DNA from: Tessaracoccus flavescens
GTDB taxonomy: Bacteria; Actinomycetota; Actinomycetes; Propionibacteriales; Propionibacteriaceae
Assembly (NCBI RefSeq): GCF_001998865.1
Contig: NZ_CP019607.1
Coordinates: 3,224,001-3,288,000 of the forward strand
DNA: 64,000 nt
Direction of reading: 5' to 3'
Position 1 is the first letter of the stretch. The number at the start of each line of letters is the position of its first letter. A program made the position numbers and the translations under genes. Of the stretch, positions 30,356 through 38,291 are shown piece by piece. The notes beneath the pieces were generated by a model. That model did not search any database. It saw nothing but the letters and a program-made list of their open reading frames with translations, and was not told the DNA's origin.

Positions 30356-30361
30356 AACCTA
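30356..30361 (-). promoter_or_regulatory. -10 box for leaderless nucS
   Basis: Minus-strand TAGGTT is followed by GTTGGG (6 nt) and the GTG start of nucS. The 21-bp gap to the AI-2E gene stop leaves no room for a leader. Confidence 0.5.
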
Positions 30362-30370
30362 CCTTCGCCG

Positions 30371-31588
30371 CTACGAAGCGTCCAAAGCGGGACGCACCAT
30401 CTCCCGGTACAACAGGAGCACCGCCGCGGTGGTGGGGATGGCGATCACGGCGCCGATGACGCCGAACAGCATGCCGCCGATGATCGCCGACAGCACCACG
30501 AGGGCCCCCGGCACCTTCACGGTGCGCTTCATGACGTTGGGGTACAGCACATAGGCGTCGAACTGCTGGTAGATCAGGAAGTAGATGATGGTGGCGATGC
30601 CGATCGTCGGCTCGACGGCGAAGCCGACAAGGGCGACCGACACCATCGCCAACGACGAGCCGACCAGCGGGATGAAGCAGAAGAGGGCGACGACGAAGGC
30701 GAGGGCCAAGGAGTAGGAGCCGAGGCCCGCGAAGTTCATGAAGATGAAGGCACACACCGAGGCGACCGAGACGATCACGAACATGCCGGTGATGTAGCCG
30801 GAGACCCCGCGGAAGATCTCGTCTGCCAGATACCTGGCCCGGGGGCGCCTGCTCGCGGGCGCCAGCGCGTAGATGGTGTCCTTGATCGCCGGAAGCGAGG
30901 CGAGGAAGTAGATCGTGAGCACGAGCGTCACGATCAGGGAGAAGACCATGTTCGCCACGATCTTCCCCGCACCGAGGAGCCCGCCGAACAGGTTGTTGAT
31001 CAGGTCACCCGAGCCGAGGAAGCCCTCGATCTTCTCGACAATCTTGTAGCGCTCCTCGAACTCGCGGAGCTGGGGGTGTTGGGCCAGGTTCTGCAGCAGA
31101 CCAGGCAGGTTTCTCGAGAGGCGCGTGGCCTGCTCCGTCATCACGGGCACCAGGGCGGTCAGCCCGAGGGCGATCACCGCGAGCGCGAGCAGGGTCACGA
31201 TCGTGACGGCGAAGCCGCGCGGGACCCGACGTCTCGTGAAGAACTCGACGGCGGGGTTCAGGCCCAGTGCCAGGAACATGGCGAGGACGACGAGGATCAG
31301 GACGCTCTGCACGGTCAGGATGGCCTGCGCCAGCGCGAGAGCCACCAGCACGCCTGCCGCGCCGAGGAAACCGACGACGAAGGGGGAGCGCTGCTTCTGC
31401 TCGGCAGGAAGCGGCTCGGCGGGGGGGACGGGTATGAGCACCTCGCGGGGTGTCGGCTGCAGGAAGGCGCCAGCCCGCTTCGCTGCGGACCCGAGTGCGC
31501 TGGCGGCCCCACGGATGCGGGGCCGCTGCTTCGGCTTCCTGGTGGGAGTTTCCTCCTCGGGGAGGGAGGGTTCTTCTGAGTCGGTCAC
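30371..31588 (-). CDS. AI-2E family transporter
   Basis: A 405-aa polytopic protein of the AI-2 exporter/UPF0118 (TqsA/YdiK) superfamily. A long hydrophilic N-terminus (about 1-68) precedes seven or eight membrane spans. The central soluble loop (about 150-215, with RYKIVEKIEGFLG) and the IPLVGSSLAM motif are typical. Members export autoinducer-2 or act as Na+/H+ antiporters, so the substrate is open. The GTG start overlaps the DivIVA-like gene stop by 4 bp, so the pair is co-expressed. Confidence 0.85.
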   Translation of the reverse strand: MTDSEEPSLPEEETPTRKPKQRPRIRGAASALGSAAKRAGAFLQPTPREVLIPVPPAEPLPAEQKQRSPFVVGFLGAAGVLVALALAQAILTVQSVLILVVLAMFLALGLNPAVEFFTRRRVPRGFAVTIVTLLALAVIALGLTALVPVMTEQATRLSRNLPGLLQNLAQHPQLREFEERYKIVEKIEGFLGSGDLINNLFGGLLGAGKIVANMVFSLIVTLVLTIYFLASLPAIKDTIYALAPASRRPRARYLADEIFRGVSGYITGMFVIVSVASVCAFIFMNFAGLGSYSLALAFVVALFCFIPLVGSSLAMVSVALVGFAVEPTIGIATIIYFLIYQQFDAYVLYPNVMKRTVKVPGALVVLSAIIGGMLFGVIGAVIAIPTTAAVLLLYREMVRPALDAS

Positions 31589-32658
31589 TGCCCCTCGTTG
31601 CGGGTGATCACGGTGGTGGGTTCGTCTGCGAACTGCTGGTCGGACTCCTCTGCAAGCGCACGCAGGTTGTTGAGCTGGCCGATGGCGTTGACCCGGCGGA
31701 CCTCGAGCGAGGCGATCTCGCGTTCGAGCTGCTCCTTGCGCCAGGCGATGCGCTCCTCGAGGTCGGCCTCCTGCTGGCTCGCCCGCTTGCGCATGATCGA
31801 AAGGGTGTCCTCGCTCTCGCGGGTGGCGGCGAGCCGGGTCTCCTCGGCCTGCCTGACCGCCTCTGCCCTGATCGTGTCGGCCTCCTTGCGTGCCTCGAGT
31901 GCGCGCTGTGCCGCCTCCTCGGCGTCCTTGTCGGCCTGGGCGAGGCGTGCGGTGATCGAGTCCTCCGCGGCCTTCGCGGTAGCGACGCTCTTGGCGAGGG
32001 AGTCTTCGGCCGTCTTCTGGGCAGTGGCTAGCACCTCCGACGCCTTGCGCTCGGCCTCCTGGACCCTCCGCTGTGCCTCGACGCGGGCCGTCTCGAGCAG
32101 GGCGTCGGCCTTGGTGTTTGCCGCCTCCACGATCGAGTTGGCACGCTGCTTCGCGTCTGCCACCGTCATCTCGGCGTCACGGCGGGCCTTCTCGAGCGCC
32201 GAGGCTCCCGCATCGGCCTGCTCCTGACGAAGCTGGCGCAGGCCTGCGAGCCCGGTCAGCCTGACGTCGTCGGCCTCCTGCCGCGCCGATTCACGAAGCG
32301 TTGCCGCGGAGCGCCTGGCCTCTGTCTTGATCCGCTCGGCCTCGTGCTCCGCGCGGTCGACGATGTCGCCGGCCTGCGCCTCAGCCGCCTTGAGCAGGCC
32401 CGTGGCATGGGCGCCGAGACGGGTGAAGTCGGTCGTCCCCACTTCCGAGCGGACGTACTGGATCTCGCGGCTGGAGTCGCGTAGCTGCAGCTTCAGCTGG
32501 CTGACCTTTGCCTCGACCTCGCGGACGTAGCTGTCCACCGAGTGCTTGTCGTAGCCCAGCATGGCGTGGGGAAAGCTCCCGGCTGCGGAGGCGCTGTCGT
32601 CGAAGAGATTGAGTCCGGTCTCTTCCGTTTCCAGGTCGCGTGTCGAGTCAGTCACCAT
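31585..32658 (-). CDS. DivIVA-domain long coiled-coil protein
   Basis: A 357-aa almost entirely helical protein. The N-terminal segment LGYDKHSVDSYVREVEAKV (about 34-52) resembles the DivIVA membrane-curvature domain. The rest is an Ala/Glu/Arg-rich coiled coil (about 55-330) like the FilP/Scy/'cellulose-binding protein' cytoskeletal group of actinobacteria. It may organise polar growth or cell shape. The start at 32658 is preceded by AAAGGA, while an open frame upstream is non-coding in appearance. Confidence 0.75.
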   Translation of the reverse strand: MVTDSTRDLETEETGLNLFDDSASAAGSFPHAMLGYDKHSVDSYVREVEAKVSQLKLQLRDSSREIQYVRSEVGTTDFTRLGAHATGLLKAAEAQAGDIVDRAEHEAERIKTEARRSAATLRESARQEADDVRLTGLAGLRQLRQEQADAGASALEKARRDAEMTVADAKQRANSIVEAANTKADALLETARVEAQRRVQEAERKASEVLATAQKTAEDSLAKSVATAKAAEDSITARLAQADKDAEEAAQRALEARKEADTIRAEAVRQAEETRLAATRESEDTLSIMRKRASQQEADLEERIAWRKEQLEREIASLEVRRVNAIGQLNNLRALAEESDQQFADEPTTVITRNEGQ

Positions 32659-32730
32659 GCGGTCCTTTCGGGTGTCCTTGGCCCCGAGCCTAGTCGCTTC
32701 CGGCGCCAGTGCGGGGGTGGAAACACGGCA

Positions 32731-32762
32731 GAGGGTGGGACGGCGCAAGCCATCCCACCCTC
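32731..32762 (-). terminator. Hairpin after methylmalonyl-CoA epimerase gene
   Basis: GAGGGTGGGA-GGC and GCC-TCCCACCCTC form a stem of about 13 bp with one mismatch and a 4-nt loop in the gap between the epimerase gene and the DivIVA-like gene. There is no U-tract. Confidence 0.55.
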
Positions 32763-32783
32763 ATGCGTGGTCGTGCGGGCCGA

Positions 32784-33233
32784 TCAGTGCTCGGCCGCGT
32801 CCTTCGGCAGCTCCACTAGCTCGAGGAGCACGCCGCGGGCGTCCTTGGGATGCACGAAGTTGATCCGCGAACCAGCCGTGCCGCGCTTGGCCTCGGGGTA
32901 CAGCAGACGCAGGCCGCGCTCGCGCAGCACCTCGGAGACGTGGTCAAGGTCGGCCACCCGGTAGGCCAGCTGCTGGATGCCGGGGCCGTTCTTGTCGATG
33001 AACTTCGCGATCGTCGAGTTCTCGTTCAGCGGGGCCAGCAGCTGGATCTTCGCGTTCTCCACTCCCTGCTCGCCGGTGCCGATCATGGCCTCTGCGACGC
33101 CCTGCTCTTCGTTGACCTCGCGGTGGAGCTCGCGCCACCCGAAGACCTCGCTGTGGAACTTGACGGCCTCGTCCAGGTCAGGGACGGCGAGACCGACGTG
33201 ATCGATGCAGATGAACAGATCAGAATTCTCCAT
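32784..33233 (-). CDS. mce: Methylmalonyl-CoA epimerase
   Basis: Interconverts (R)- and (S)-methylmalonyl-CoA between the mutase and carboxyl-transfer steps of the Wood-Werkman propionate pathway. The 149-aa VOC/glyoxalase-fold protein has the first metal histidine in IDHVGLAVPDL (H12), IQLLAPLNENSTIAKF in the centre, NGPGIQQLAYRV and the last metal glutamate in GVLLELVEL. The start at 33233 gives the usual N-terminus. This gene plus the PduO adenosyltransferase suggests B12-dependent propionate metabolism. Confidence 0.94.
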   Translation of the reverse strand: MENSDLFICIDHVGLAVPDLDEAVKFHSEVFGWRELHREVNEEQGVAEAMIGTGEQGVENAKIQLLAPLNENSTIAKFIDKNGPGIQQLAYRVADLDHVSEVLRERGLRLLYPEAKRGTAGSRINFVHPKDARGVLLELVELPKDAAEH

Positions 33234-33384
33234 GGCTCCAGCTTCCCACACGGGTTTCTGCCGCACAGGGCGGGGGTCGGATCAGGTGCGTGCAGGATCG
33301 GCCGTGCGGTTTCCGGCGCGTCGCGCGCGGGAGGGGGCCACGGGTCGTGCAGACTTGGGGTCGAACTACGCGAGGAGGACAGTC

Positions 33385-33540
33385 GTGGGTAATTGGATCA
33401 AGAAGATCCTGCTGGTGCTCGTCGTCGCGTTCGTGTTGTTCTATCTGTTCACACGACCGGAGGCGGCGGCTGAGGCCGTGCGCACCTTCCTCGGTGCCTT
33501 CGAGTCGATCGGACGCTTCTTCACCTCGCTCGCGGGGTAA
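33385..33540 (+). CDS. Small single-span membrane protein
   Basis: A 51-aa protein with a GTG start behind a clear GAGGAGG site. MGNWIKKILLVLVVAFVLFY forms a basic-flanked membrane helix (about 6-23), followed by an amphipathic C-terminus with AVRTFLGAFESIGRFF. No family is recognised. It lies 6 bp before the PH-domain protein gene, so the two are probably co-translated and may interact at the membrane. Confidence 0.7.
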   Translation: MGNWIKKILLVLVVAFVLFYLFTRPEAAAEAVRTFLGAFESIGRFFTSLAG

Positions 33541-33546
33541 CCCGTC

Positions 33547-34104
33547 GTGAGCCTCCTGGGCCGATTCCTCGAGCCCGATGTCGAGGCGCACCTGCTGGCC
33601 GTCGAGGGCGAGGTCGTCATCGACGAGGTCCGCAAGCACTGGGCCGCGACCATCTGGTGGTACTGCCTGATCGCGCTGTGCATTCCGCTCTTCCTCGCCA
33701 TGATCTGGGCGAAGGGGCTCTTCTGGGTTCCGATGCTCCTCGGCCTGGCCGCTCTGTTCATCGGGGTGTGGAAGGTGCACCTTGCCTACATGGACCGGTT
33801 CGTGATCACCAACATGCGGGTGTTCCGCGTGCACGGGGTCTTCACCACGCACCTGGCGACCATGCCCATGACCCGGATCCTCGACATCTCCATGACGCGA
33901 CCCTTCCTCGGCATGGTCTTCGGGTACGGCCACTTCGTGTTCGAGTCGGCCGCCCAGGACCAGGGGCTCCGCGACATCCGCTTCGTCGGAGACCCCGAGC
34001 GTCGCGACCTGACCATCCAGCGGGTCATCCAGCTGTCCGGCCTGCGTCAGACCATGAAGGTCGAGCGCTGGTCGAACGACGACGACGACGAGGACGGCAC
34101 CTGA
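33547..34104 (+). CDS. Membrane protein with bacterial PH (YdbT/bPH2-like) domain
   Basis: A 185-aa protein with two central membrane helices (about 37-75) followed by a bPH2-like domain containing DRFVITNMRVFRVHGVFTTHLATMPMTRILDI. These domains are found in membrane-anchored proteins of unknown role, often in actinobacterial stress or envelope loci. It ends in an acidic DDDDEDGT tail. The GTG start is 6 bp after the small membrane protein gene. Confidence 0.8.
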   Translation: MSLLGRFLEPDVEAHLLAVEGEVVIDEVRKHWAATIWWYCLIALCIPLFLAMIWAKGLFWVPMLLGLAALFIGVWKVHLAYMDRFVITNMRVFRVHGVFTTHLATMPMTRILDISMTRPFLGMVFGYGHFVFESAAQDQGLRDIRFVGDPERRDLTIQRVIQLSGLRQTMKVERWSNDDDDEDGT

Positions 34105-34125
34105 GGGGGTCCTTGCGCGCGTAGG

Positions 34126-35547
34126 CTAGAGAATGTCGAGCTCCGGCTGATCTGGCGAGGTAGTGGGCGTTCTCCACGCTGCCTTGTTGCCATGCTTTTC
34201 GGGAACGCGTTCGAGCTTCCTCAAGTTCCGAAGGTGGTAGAACACCTCTTTCATTGTGTTCTCTGACTGGATTCCCGTGAGCCCGCGGGCGATCGCATTG
34301 GTGATCTCATCATGCGTTTCCAGGTATTCGAGGACGATTTCCTCCGGACGTGCTAAGCGCTCGTGAGGAAGAGTGGCTGTGAAGTAGTTGCCCGACACGT
34401 CAAATCGGGGCTCTTTCAGTTTGGCCTCCAGCATCTTGGCTCGTGCAGTCTTTAGGCCCTCGCCGACATCCTGGTTGAGTGGGTCAGGGTATCTATTCAA
34501 GAGTCGAAGGATCTTCGGGTTGCGCGAAGCGCGCTCAGAGAAGAGCAAGTCGAGAGTCATGTGACCTGGCAGGCCCCCCGGGCTCCTGACTTCAACTCGA
34601 TTGTCGAATATGAAGATATGGACGTCATCAGACATGTTGTAGTCCCTGTGAATAACGGCGTTGACGACGATTTCCTTAAGGGCCTCGGGCGGGTAATGGA
34701 TAGCGCGGGGTGAGCCGTCGGGCCCGAGGTAGTGGACAGACTCGATAATCCTGGTTGTCTCCTCTAGGGACCGTTCTATGGCAAGCCTGGCAGGGCCTTC
34801 GATCGTGAGCGGGGGGAAGGCGAGATGATCGCGGTGCGCCTCGCGTGATGTGTTATAGCGCGCAACCTTGATTGCACAGCGGCGCGGTGAGACGGCAGAC
34901 GGAGAGTCCGCAAACAGAATGGCGGCGGCGACACGGCAGCAGCCAGAATCCCGGGCTACGAGGCGTTCTCGGCGGGCGAACTCAGTGGGGTTCATTTGCG
35001 GTGAGTACGAGTCCAGAAAATGCTGAAGTTCGGGCTCGCGCGCAAGGTCCTCGACCGAGTATTCTGAAAGGAGTTGATCTTCGAAACTCTTTGCTCCTTT
35101 TGAAAGTTGCAAGTCTGCGATCTGTTGGCCGAGGATTAGGTTGGAGCTGGCGCCTCGGCGGACGAAAGCCTGACTCGTTGCGGTAAAGTGAACGTCCGAC
35201 GACTTCTCGATCTTGACCAAGACCGCGATCCCGCGCGATTCCTCGCCAGCAATCTCGAGGTGTTCCACTTCGTAAGGAAGGGGAGGGGATGCGTCACGTG
35301 CGAGGGCTTGGTGGACGACGTTTGCGGCCTCGATGCAGGAGAATCCTTGCCATCGATCGAGCCCGTGGCCGCGACGGACGTCTTCAATTCCTACAATGAA
35401 CTCGCCACCATCTGTGTTGGCAAGTGCCACGCCAATCTTCTGAATGGCCGCGCCGCGATCGGAAGCCGATTTCTGTTCCCAGAGTTGGGACTCTTGGCGG
35501 TCAATGAGTTGGAGGGCATCCTGTGGTTCTATCGTTCTGTCAGGCAT
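34126..35547 (-). CDS. AlbA_2/Schlafen-type ATP-binding protein, horizontally acquired
   Basis: A 473-aa protein with an N-terminal Schlafen AlbA_2-like domain (about 10-140: WEQKSASDRGAAIQKIGVALANTDGGEFIVGI) and a GHKL-type ATPase half (HATPase_c_4-like) with EIVVNAVIHRDYN (about 290-302) and VEVRSPGGLPG. The C-terminus looks like a winged helix (EIVLEYLETHDEITNAIARG). Proteins of this layout are annotated as putative transcriptional regulators or ATP-dependent helicase-like proteins and often occur in defence or mobile regions. Base composition is clearly lower in GC than all neighbours, with AT-rich codons (tta, gaa, ttt), a sign of recent transfer. It begins 6 bp after the pgm stop on the same strand. 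Confidence 0.8.
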   Translation of the reverse strand: MPDRTIEPQDALQLIDRQESQLWEQKSASDRGAAIQKIGVALANTDGGEFIVGIEDVRRGHGLDRWQGFSCIEAANVVHQALARDASPPLPYEVEHLEIAGEESRGIAVLVKIEKSSDVHFTATSQAFVRRGASSNLILGQQIADLQLSKGAKSFEDQLLSEYSVEDLAREPELQHFLDSYSPQMNPTEFARRERLVARDSGCCRVAAAILFADSPSAVSPRRCAIKVARYNTSREAHRDHLAFPPLTIEGPARLAIERSLEETTRIIESVHYLGPDGSPRAIHYPPEALKEIVVNAVIHRDYNMSDDVHIFIFDNRVEVRSPGGLPGHMTLDLLFSERASRNPKILRLLNRYPDPLNQDVGEGLKTARAKMLEAKLKEPRFDVSGNYFTATLPHERLARPEEIVLEYLETHDEITNAIARGLTGIQSENTMKEVFYHLRNLRKLERVPEKHGNKAAWRTPTTSPDQPELDIL

Positions 35548-35553
35548 GCGTTA

Positions 35554-37191
35554 TCACGCTCGGTTACCAGGGGTGAGCGCCGCGTCGACCAGCGTCTTGG
35601 CCGCCGACTGCACCTGAGCGAGGTGTTCCGCGCTCTTGAGTGACTCGGCGTAGATCTTGTACTTGTCCTCGGTCCCGGACGGACGGGCCGCGAACCACGC
35701 GTTCTCTGTGGTCACCTTGATGCCGCCGATGGCGGCCCCGTTGCCGGGGGCGTGGGACAGGACGGCGGTGATCGGCTCGCCTGCCAGCTCGTCGACCGTG
35801 ACGTCGTCGGAGCTCAGCTGGGCGAGGCGGGCCTTCTGCTCGCGGTCGGCATCTGCATCCACGCGGGCGTAGTACGACTTCCCGAACTCGGCCTCGAGCT
35901 CCGCGTAGTGCTGGCTCGGGGTCTTGCCGGTGACCGCGAGAATCTCGGAGGCGAGCAGGGCGAGCAGGATGCCGTCCTTGTCCGTCGTCCAGGTGGTGCC
36001 CGCCATGGTCAGGAAGGAGGCGCCGGCGGACTCCTCGCCGCCGAAGCCGATGGAGCCGTCGGTCAGGCCGGGGACGAACCACTTGAAGCCGACCGGCACC
36101 TCGACGAGGCGGCGGCCGAGCTTCGCGGCGACCTTGTCGATCAGCGACGACGACACGAGCGTCTTGCCGACGCCGGCCTCGGGGGCCCAGCCTGGCCGGT
36201 TGGCGAACAGGTAGTTGATCGCCACCGCAAGGTAGGCGTTCGGATTCATCAGCCCGGCGTCGGGGGTCACGATCCCGTGCCGGTCGGAGTCGGCGTCGTT
36301 GCCGGTGGCGAGGGAGTAGGCCCCGCGCTGCTGGACGAGGGAGGCCATGGCGTTGGGCGAGGAGCAGTCCATCCGGATCTTGCCGTCGGTGTCGAGCGTC
36401 ATGAACCGCCAGGTGGGGTCGACGACGGGGTTGACGACCTCGATCGGGAGGCCCTGTTCGGCGAGGAACTGCCAGTACTGGACCGACGCGCCGCCCATCG
36501 GGTCGGCGCCGTGGCGCAGCCCCGAGTTGCGGATGGCATCGAGGTTGAGCACCTGGGTGAGCTCGTTGCAGTAGGGGGTCTTGTAGTCGTAGCGGGTGAT
36601 CTCGCCTGCGATCTGCTCGTACGGGGAGCGCCTGATCGAGTGGTAGTCGCCGAGCAGTTCATTTGCGCGTGCGGCGATCACCCGGGTGGCGTCGGTGTCG
36701 GCGGGTCCGCCGTTCGGTGGGTTGTACTTGAACCCTCCGTCGCGCGGCGGGTTGTGAGAGGGAGTGACGACGATGCCGTCCGCCGGGACGTCGTGGTCGC
36801 GGTTGTAGCGGATGATCGCGCGGGAGACGGCCGGGGTGGGCGTGTACTCGTCCTCACGCTCGGCGAGCACCTCGACGCCGTTGGCGTGCAGGACCTCGAT
36901 CGCCGTCTTCCAGGCGGGGGAGGACAGGGCGTGGGTGTCCTTGCCGATGAACAGCGGGCCGTTGGTGCCCTGGGCTGCGCGGTACTCCACGATCGCCTGC
37001 GTGGTCGCGGCGATGTGGGCCTGGTTGAACGCGGTGTCGAGGCTGGAGCCGCGGTGGCCCGAGGTGCCGAACACGACCTTCTGGTCCGGGTTGGTCGGGT
37101 CTGGAACGAGGTCGTAGTAGGCCGAGATGACCTTGTCGACGTTGATCAGATCGGATTCTTGTGCCGGCTGGCCGGCGCGCTCGTGTGCCAT
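35554..37191 (-). CDS. pgm: Phosphoglucomutase (alpha-D-glucose-1,6-bisphosphate dependent)
   Basis: Interconverts glucose-1-P and glucose-6-P, feeding glycogen and GlgE-pathway substrates made by the nearby genes. The 545-aa protein has the substrate segment VFGTSGHRGSS near the N-terminus, the phosphoserine loop TPSHNPPRDGG near 145, the Mg site DADSDRHGI near 300, the sugar-binding GGEESAG near 385 and the C-terminal phosphate-binding RPSGTEDKYK. The start at 37191 (MAHERAGQ) fits a TAGGAT -10 box exactly 7 nt upstream, while the ATG at 37200 lies inside that box. A foreign gene follows immediately downstream. Confidence 0.95.
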   Translation of the reverse strand: MAHERAGQPAQESDLINVDKVISAYYDLVPDPTNPDQKVVFGTSGHRGSSLDTAFNQAHIAATTQAIVEYRAAQGTNGPLFIGKDTHALSSPAWKTAIEVLHANGVEVLAEREDEYTPTPAVSRAIIRYNRDHDVPADGIVVTPSHNPPRDGGFKYNPPNGGPADTDATRVIAARANELLGDYHSIRRSPYEQIAGEITRYDYKTPYCNELTQVLNLDAIRNSGLRHGADPMGGASVQYWQFLAEQGLPIEVVNPVVDPTWRFMTLDTDGKIRMDCSSPNAMASLVQQRGAYSLATGNDADSDRHGIVTPDAGLMNPNAYLAVAINYLFANRPGWAPEAGVGKTLVSSSLIDKVAAKLGRRLVEVPVGFKWFVPGLTDGSIGFGGEESAGASFLTMAGTTWTTDKDGILLALLASEILAVTGKTPSQHYAELEAEFGKSYYARVDADADREQKARLAQLSSDDVTVDELAGEPITAVLSHAPGNGAAIGGIKVTTENAWFAARPSGTEDKYKIYAESLKSAEHLAQVQSAAKTLVDAALTPGNRA

Positions 37192-37198
37192 GGGGTCC

Positions 37199-37204
37199 AT
37201 CCTA
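37199..37204 (-). promoter_or_regulatory. -10 box for leaderless pgm
   Basis: Minus-strand TAGGAT, then GGACCCC (7 nt), then ATG at 37191. The box overlaps an alternative upstream ATG, which argues for the shorter start. Confidence 0.5.
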
Positions 37205-37250
37205 TTGCCGTTGGTTGAAGGGGCGGCCCGGGGCGGCCAAGATAGATCCC

Positions 37251-38150
37251 ATGACCGATGCCAACTTCAGCCGTCCCGGCGCAGTAGACCTCTCCGCGCT
37301 CGCCAATGCCAGCGCCCCCACCGCGAGTGGGGGGTTCGTCACGAGCGTCAGCGAGGCCGACTTCGAGTCGGTGGCCAACCTCTCGCTGCAGCACCCAGTG
37401 ATCCTGGAATTCCACTCGCCGCGCGACCCCGCGGGCCAGAACGTCTCCGCGGCGCTCGCCGATCTCGTCAACGCCGCAGGTGGCCGCTACCTCCTGGCCC
37501 GGGTCGACGTCGACGCCGAGCCCCGGCTCGCCCAGGCGCTCGGTGTCCAGGCCGTTCCCACCGTCGTCGCCCTCATCGGCGGCCAGATGGCGCCGCTGTT
37601 CCAGGGGACCAGGTCGGAAGAGGAGATCGGGGCACTGCTCGACCAGGTCGCCCAGCTCGCCATCGCCAACGGGATGACGGGGCGCGCCCAGCCCGTCTCG
37701 GGCGCCGCGCTCTCCGACGATCCCGCGGCGGCCCCCGTCAACCCGCGCTTCGAGAAGGCCGACGCTGCTCTCGAAGCCGGTGACTTCGCGAAAGCGGTCG
37801 AGGAGTTCGACGTCCTGCTCAAGGAGACCCCGAGCGATCCGGAGGTGATCGCGGGTCGTGCCCAGGCCGCCCTCCTGCAGCGCAGCATGAGCTTCGACCC
37901 CGAGGCCATCGTCGCGGCCGCCGCCGAGAGGCCCGACGACGTCCAGGCCCAGTTCGACGCGGCCGACCTCGAGGTGATCAACGGCCGCTACGAGGAGGCC
38001 TTCGACCGCCTCCTCGGACTGGTCGCGGAGGTCGCGCCCGAGGACCGGGACCCCATCCGGCTGCGCCTCCTCGAGCTGTTCGAGATCGCCGGTCGCACCG
38101 AGCCCGTCGTGCTCAAGGCGCGTCGCCGCCTGGCCAGCGTCCTGTTCTGA
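37251..38150 (+). CDS. Thioredoxin-fold/TPR co-chaperone-like protein (CnoX/YbbN type)
   Basis: A 299-aa protein with a thioredoxin fold at about 28-140 (VILEFHSPRDPAGQN; ALGVQAVPTVVALIGGQ) followed by a tetratricopeptide-like helical domain (about 160-299). The CxxC active site is replaced by a cysteine-free SPRD-type sequence, so it cannot be a redox thioredoxin. The overall layout is that of E. coli CnoX/YbbN, a holdase co-chaperone that hands clients to GroEL/DnaK. It is divergent from pgm. The start at 37251 was taken as the first ATG with homology. Confidence 0.82.
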   Translation: MTDANFSRPGAVDLSALANASAPTASGGFVTSVSEADFESVANLSLQHPVILEFHSPRDPAGQNVSAALADLVNAAGGRYLLARVDVDAEPRLAQALGVQAVPTVVALIGGQMAPLFQGTRSEEEIGALLDQVAQLAIANGMTGRAQPVSGAALSDDPAAAPVNPRFEKADAALEAGDFAKAVEEFDVLLKETPSDPEVIAGRAQAALLQRSMSFDPEAIVAAAAERPDDVQAQFDAADLEVINGRYEEAFDRLLGLVAEVAPEDRDPIRLRLLELFEIAGRTEPVVLKARRRLASVLF

Positions 38151-38205
38151 TCCGACGGCGCGTCCTTCCGCCCGGCCGCCCCGGGTGGGTCGCGTCGTCA
38201 GTGGC

Positions 38206-38289
38206 AGATGAGCACTTTCCGGGGTTCGTTGTGTCAGGGAACGGATGTGATCGTTGCCATCGCGAACGAACCCGGGAAAGTACTCAAGT
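38206..38289. repeat. Dispersed palindromic repeat, copy 2
   Basis: Left arm 38206-38230 (TGAGCACTTTCC to TTCGTT), 34-nt centre 38231-38264, right arm 38265-38289 (AACGAACCCGGG to ACTCAAGT). Arms pair almost perfectly over about 22 bp. It lies between convergent genes, ending 2 bp before the treZ stop codon. Confidence 0.85.
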
Positions 38290-38291
38290 AA

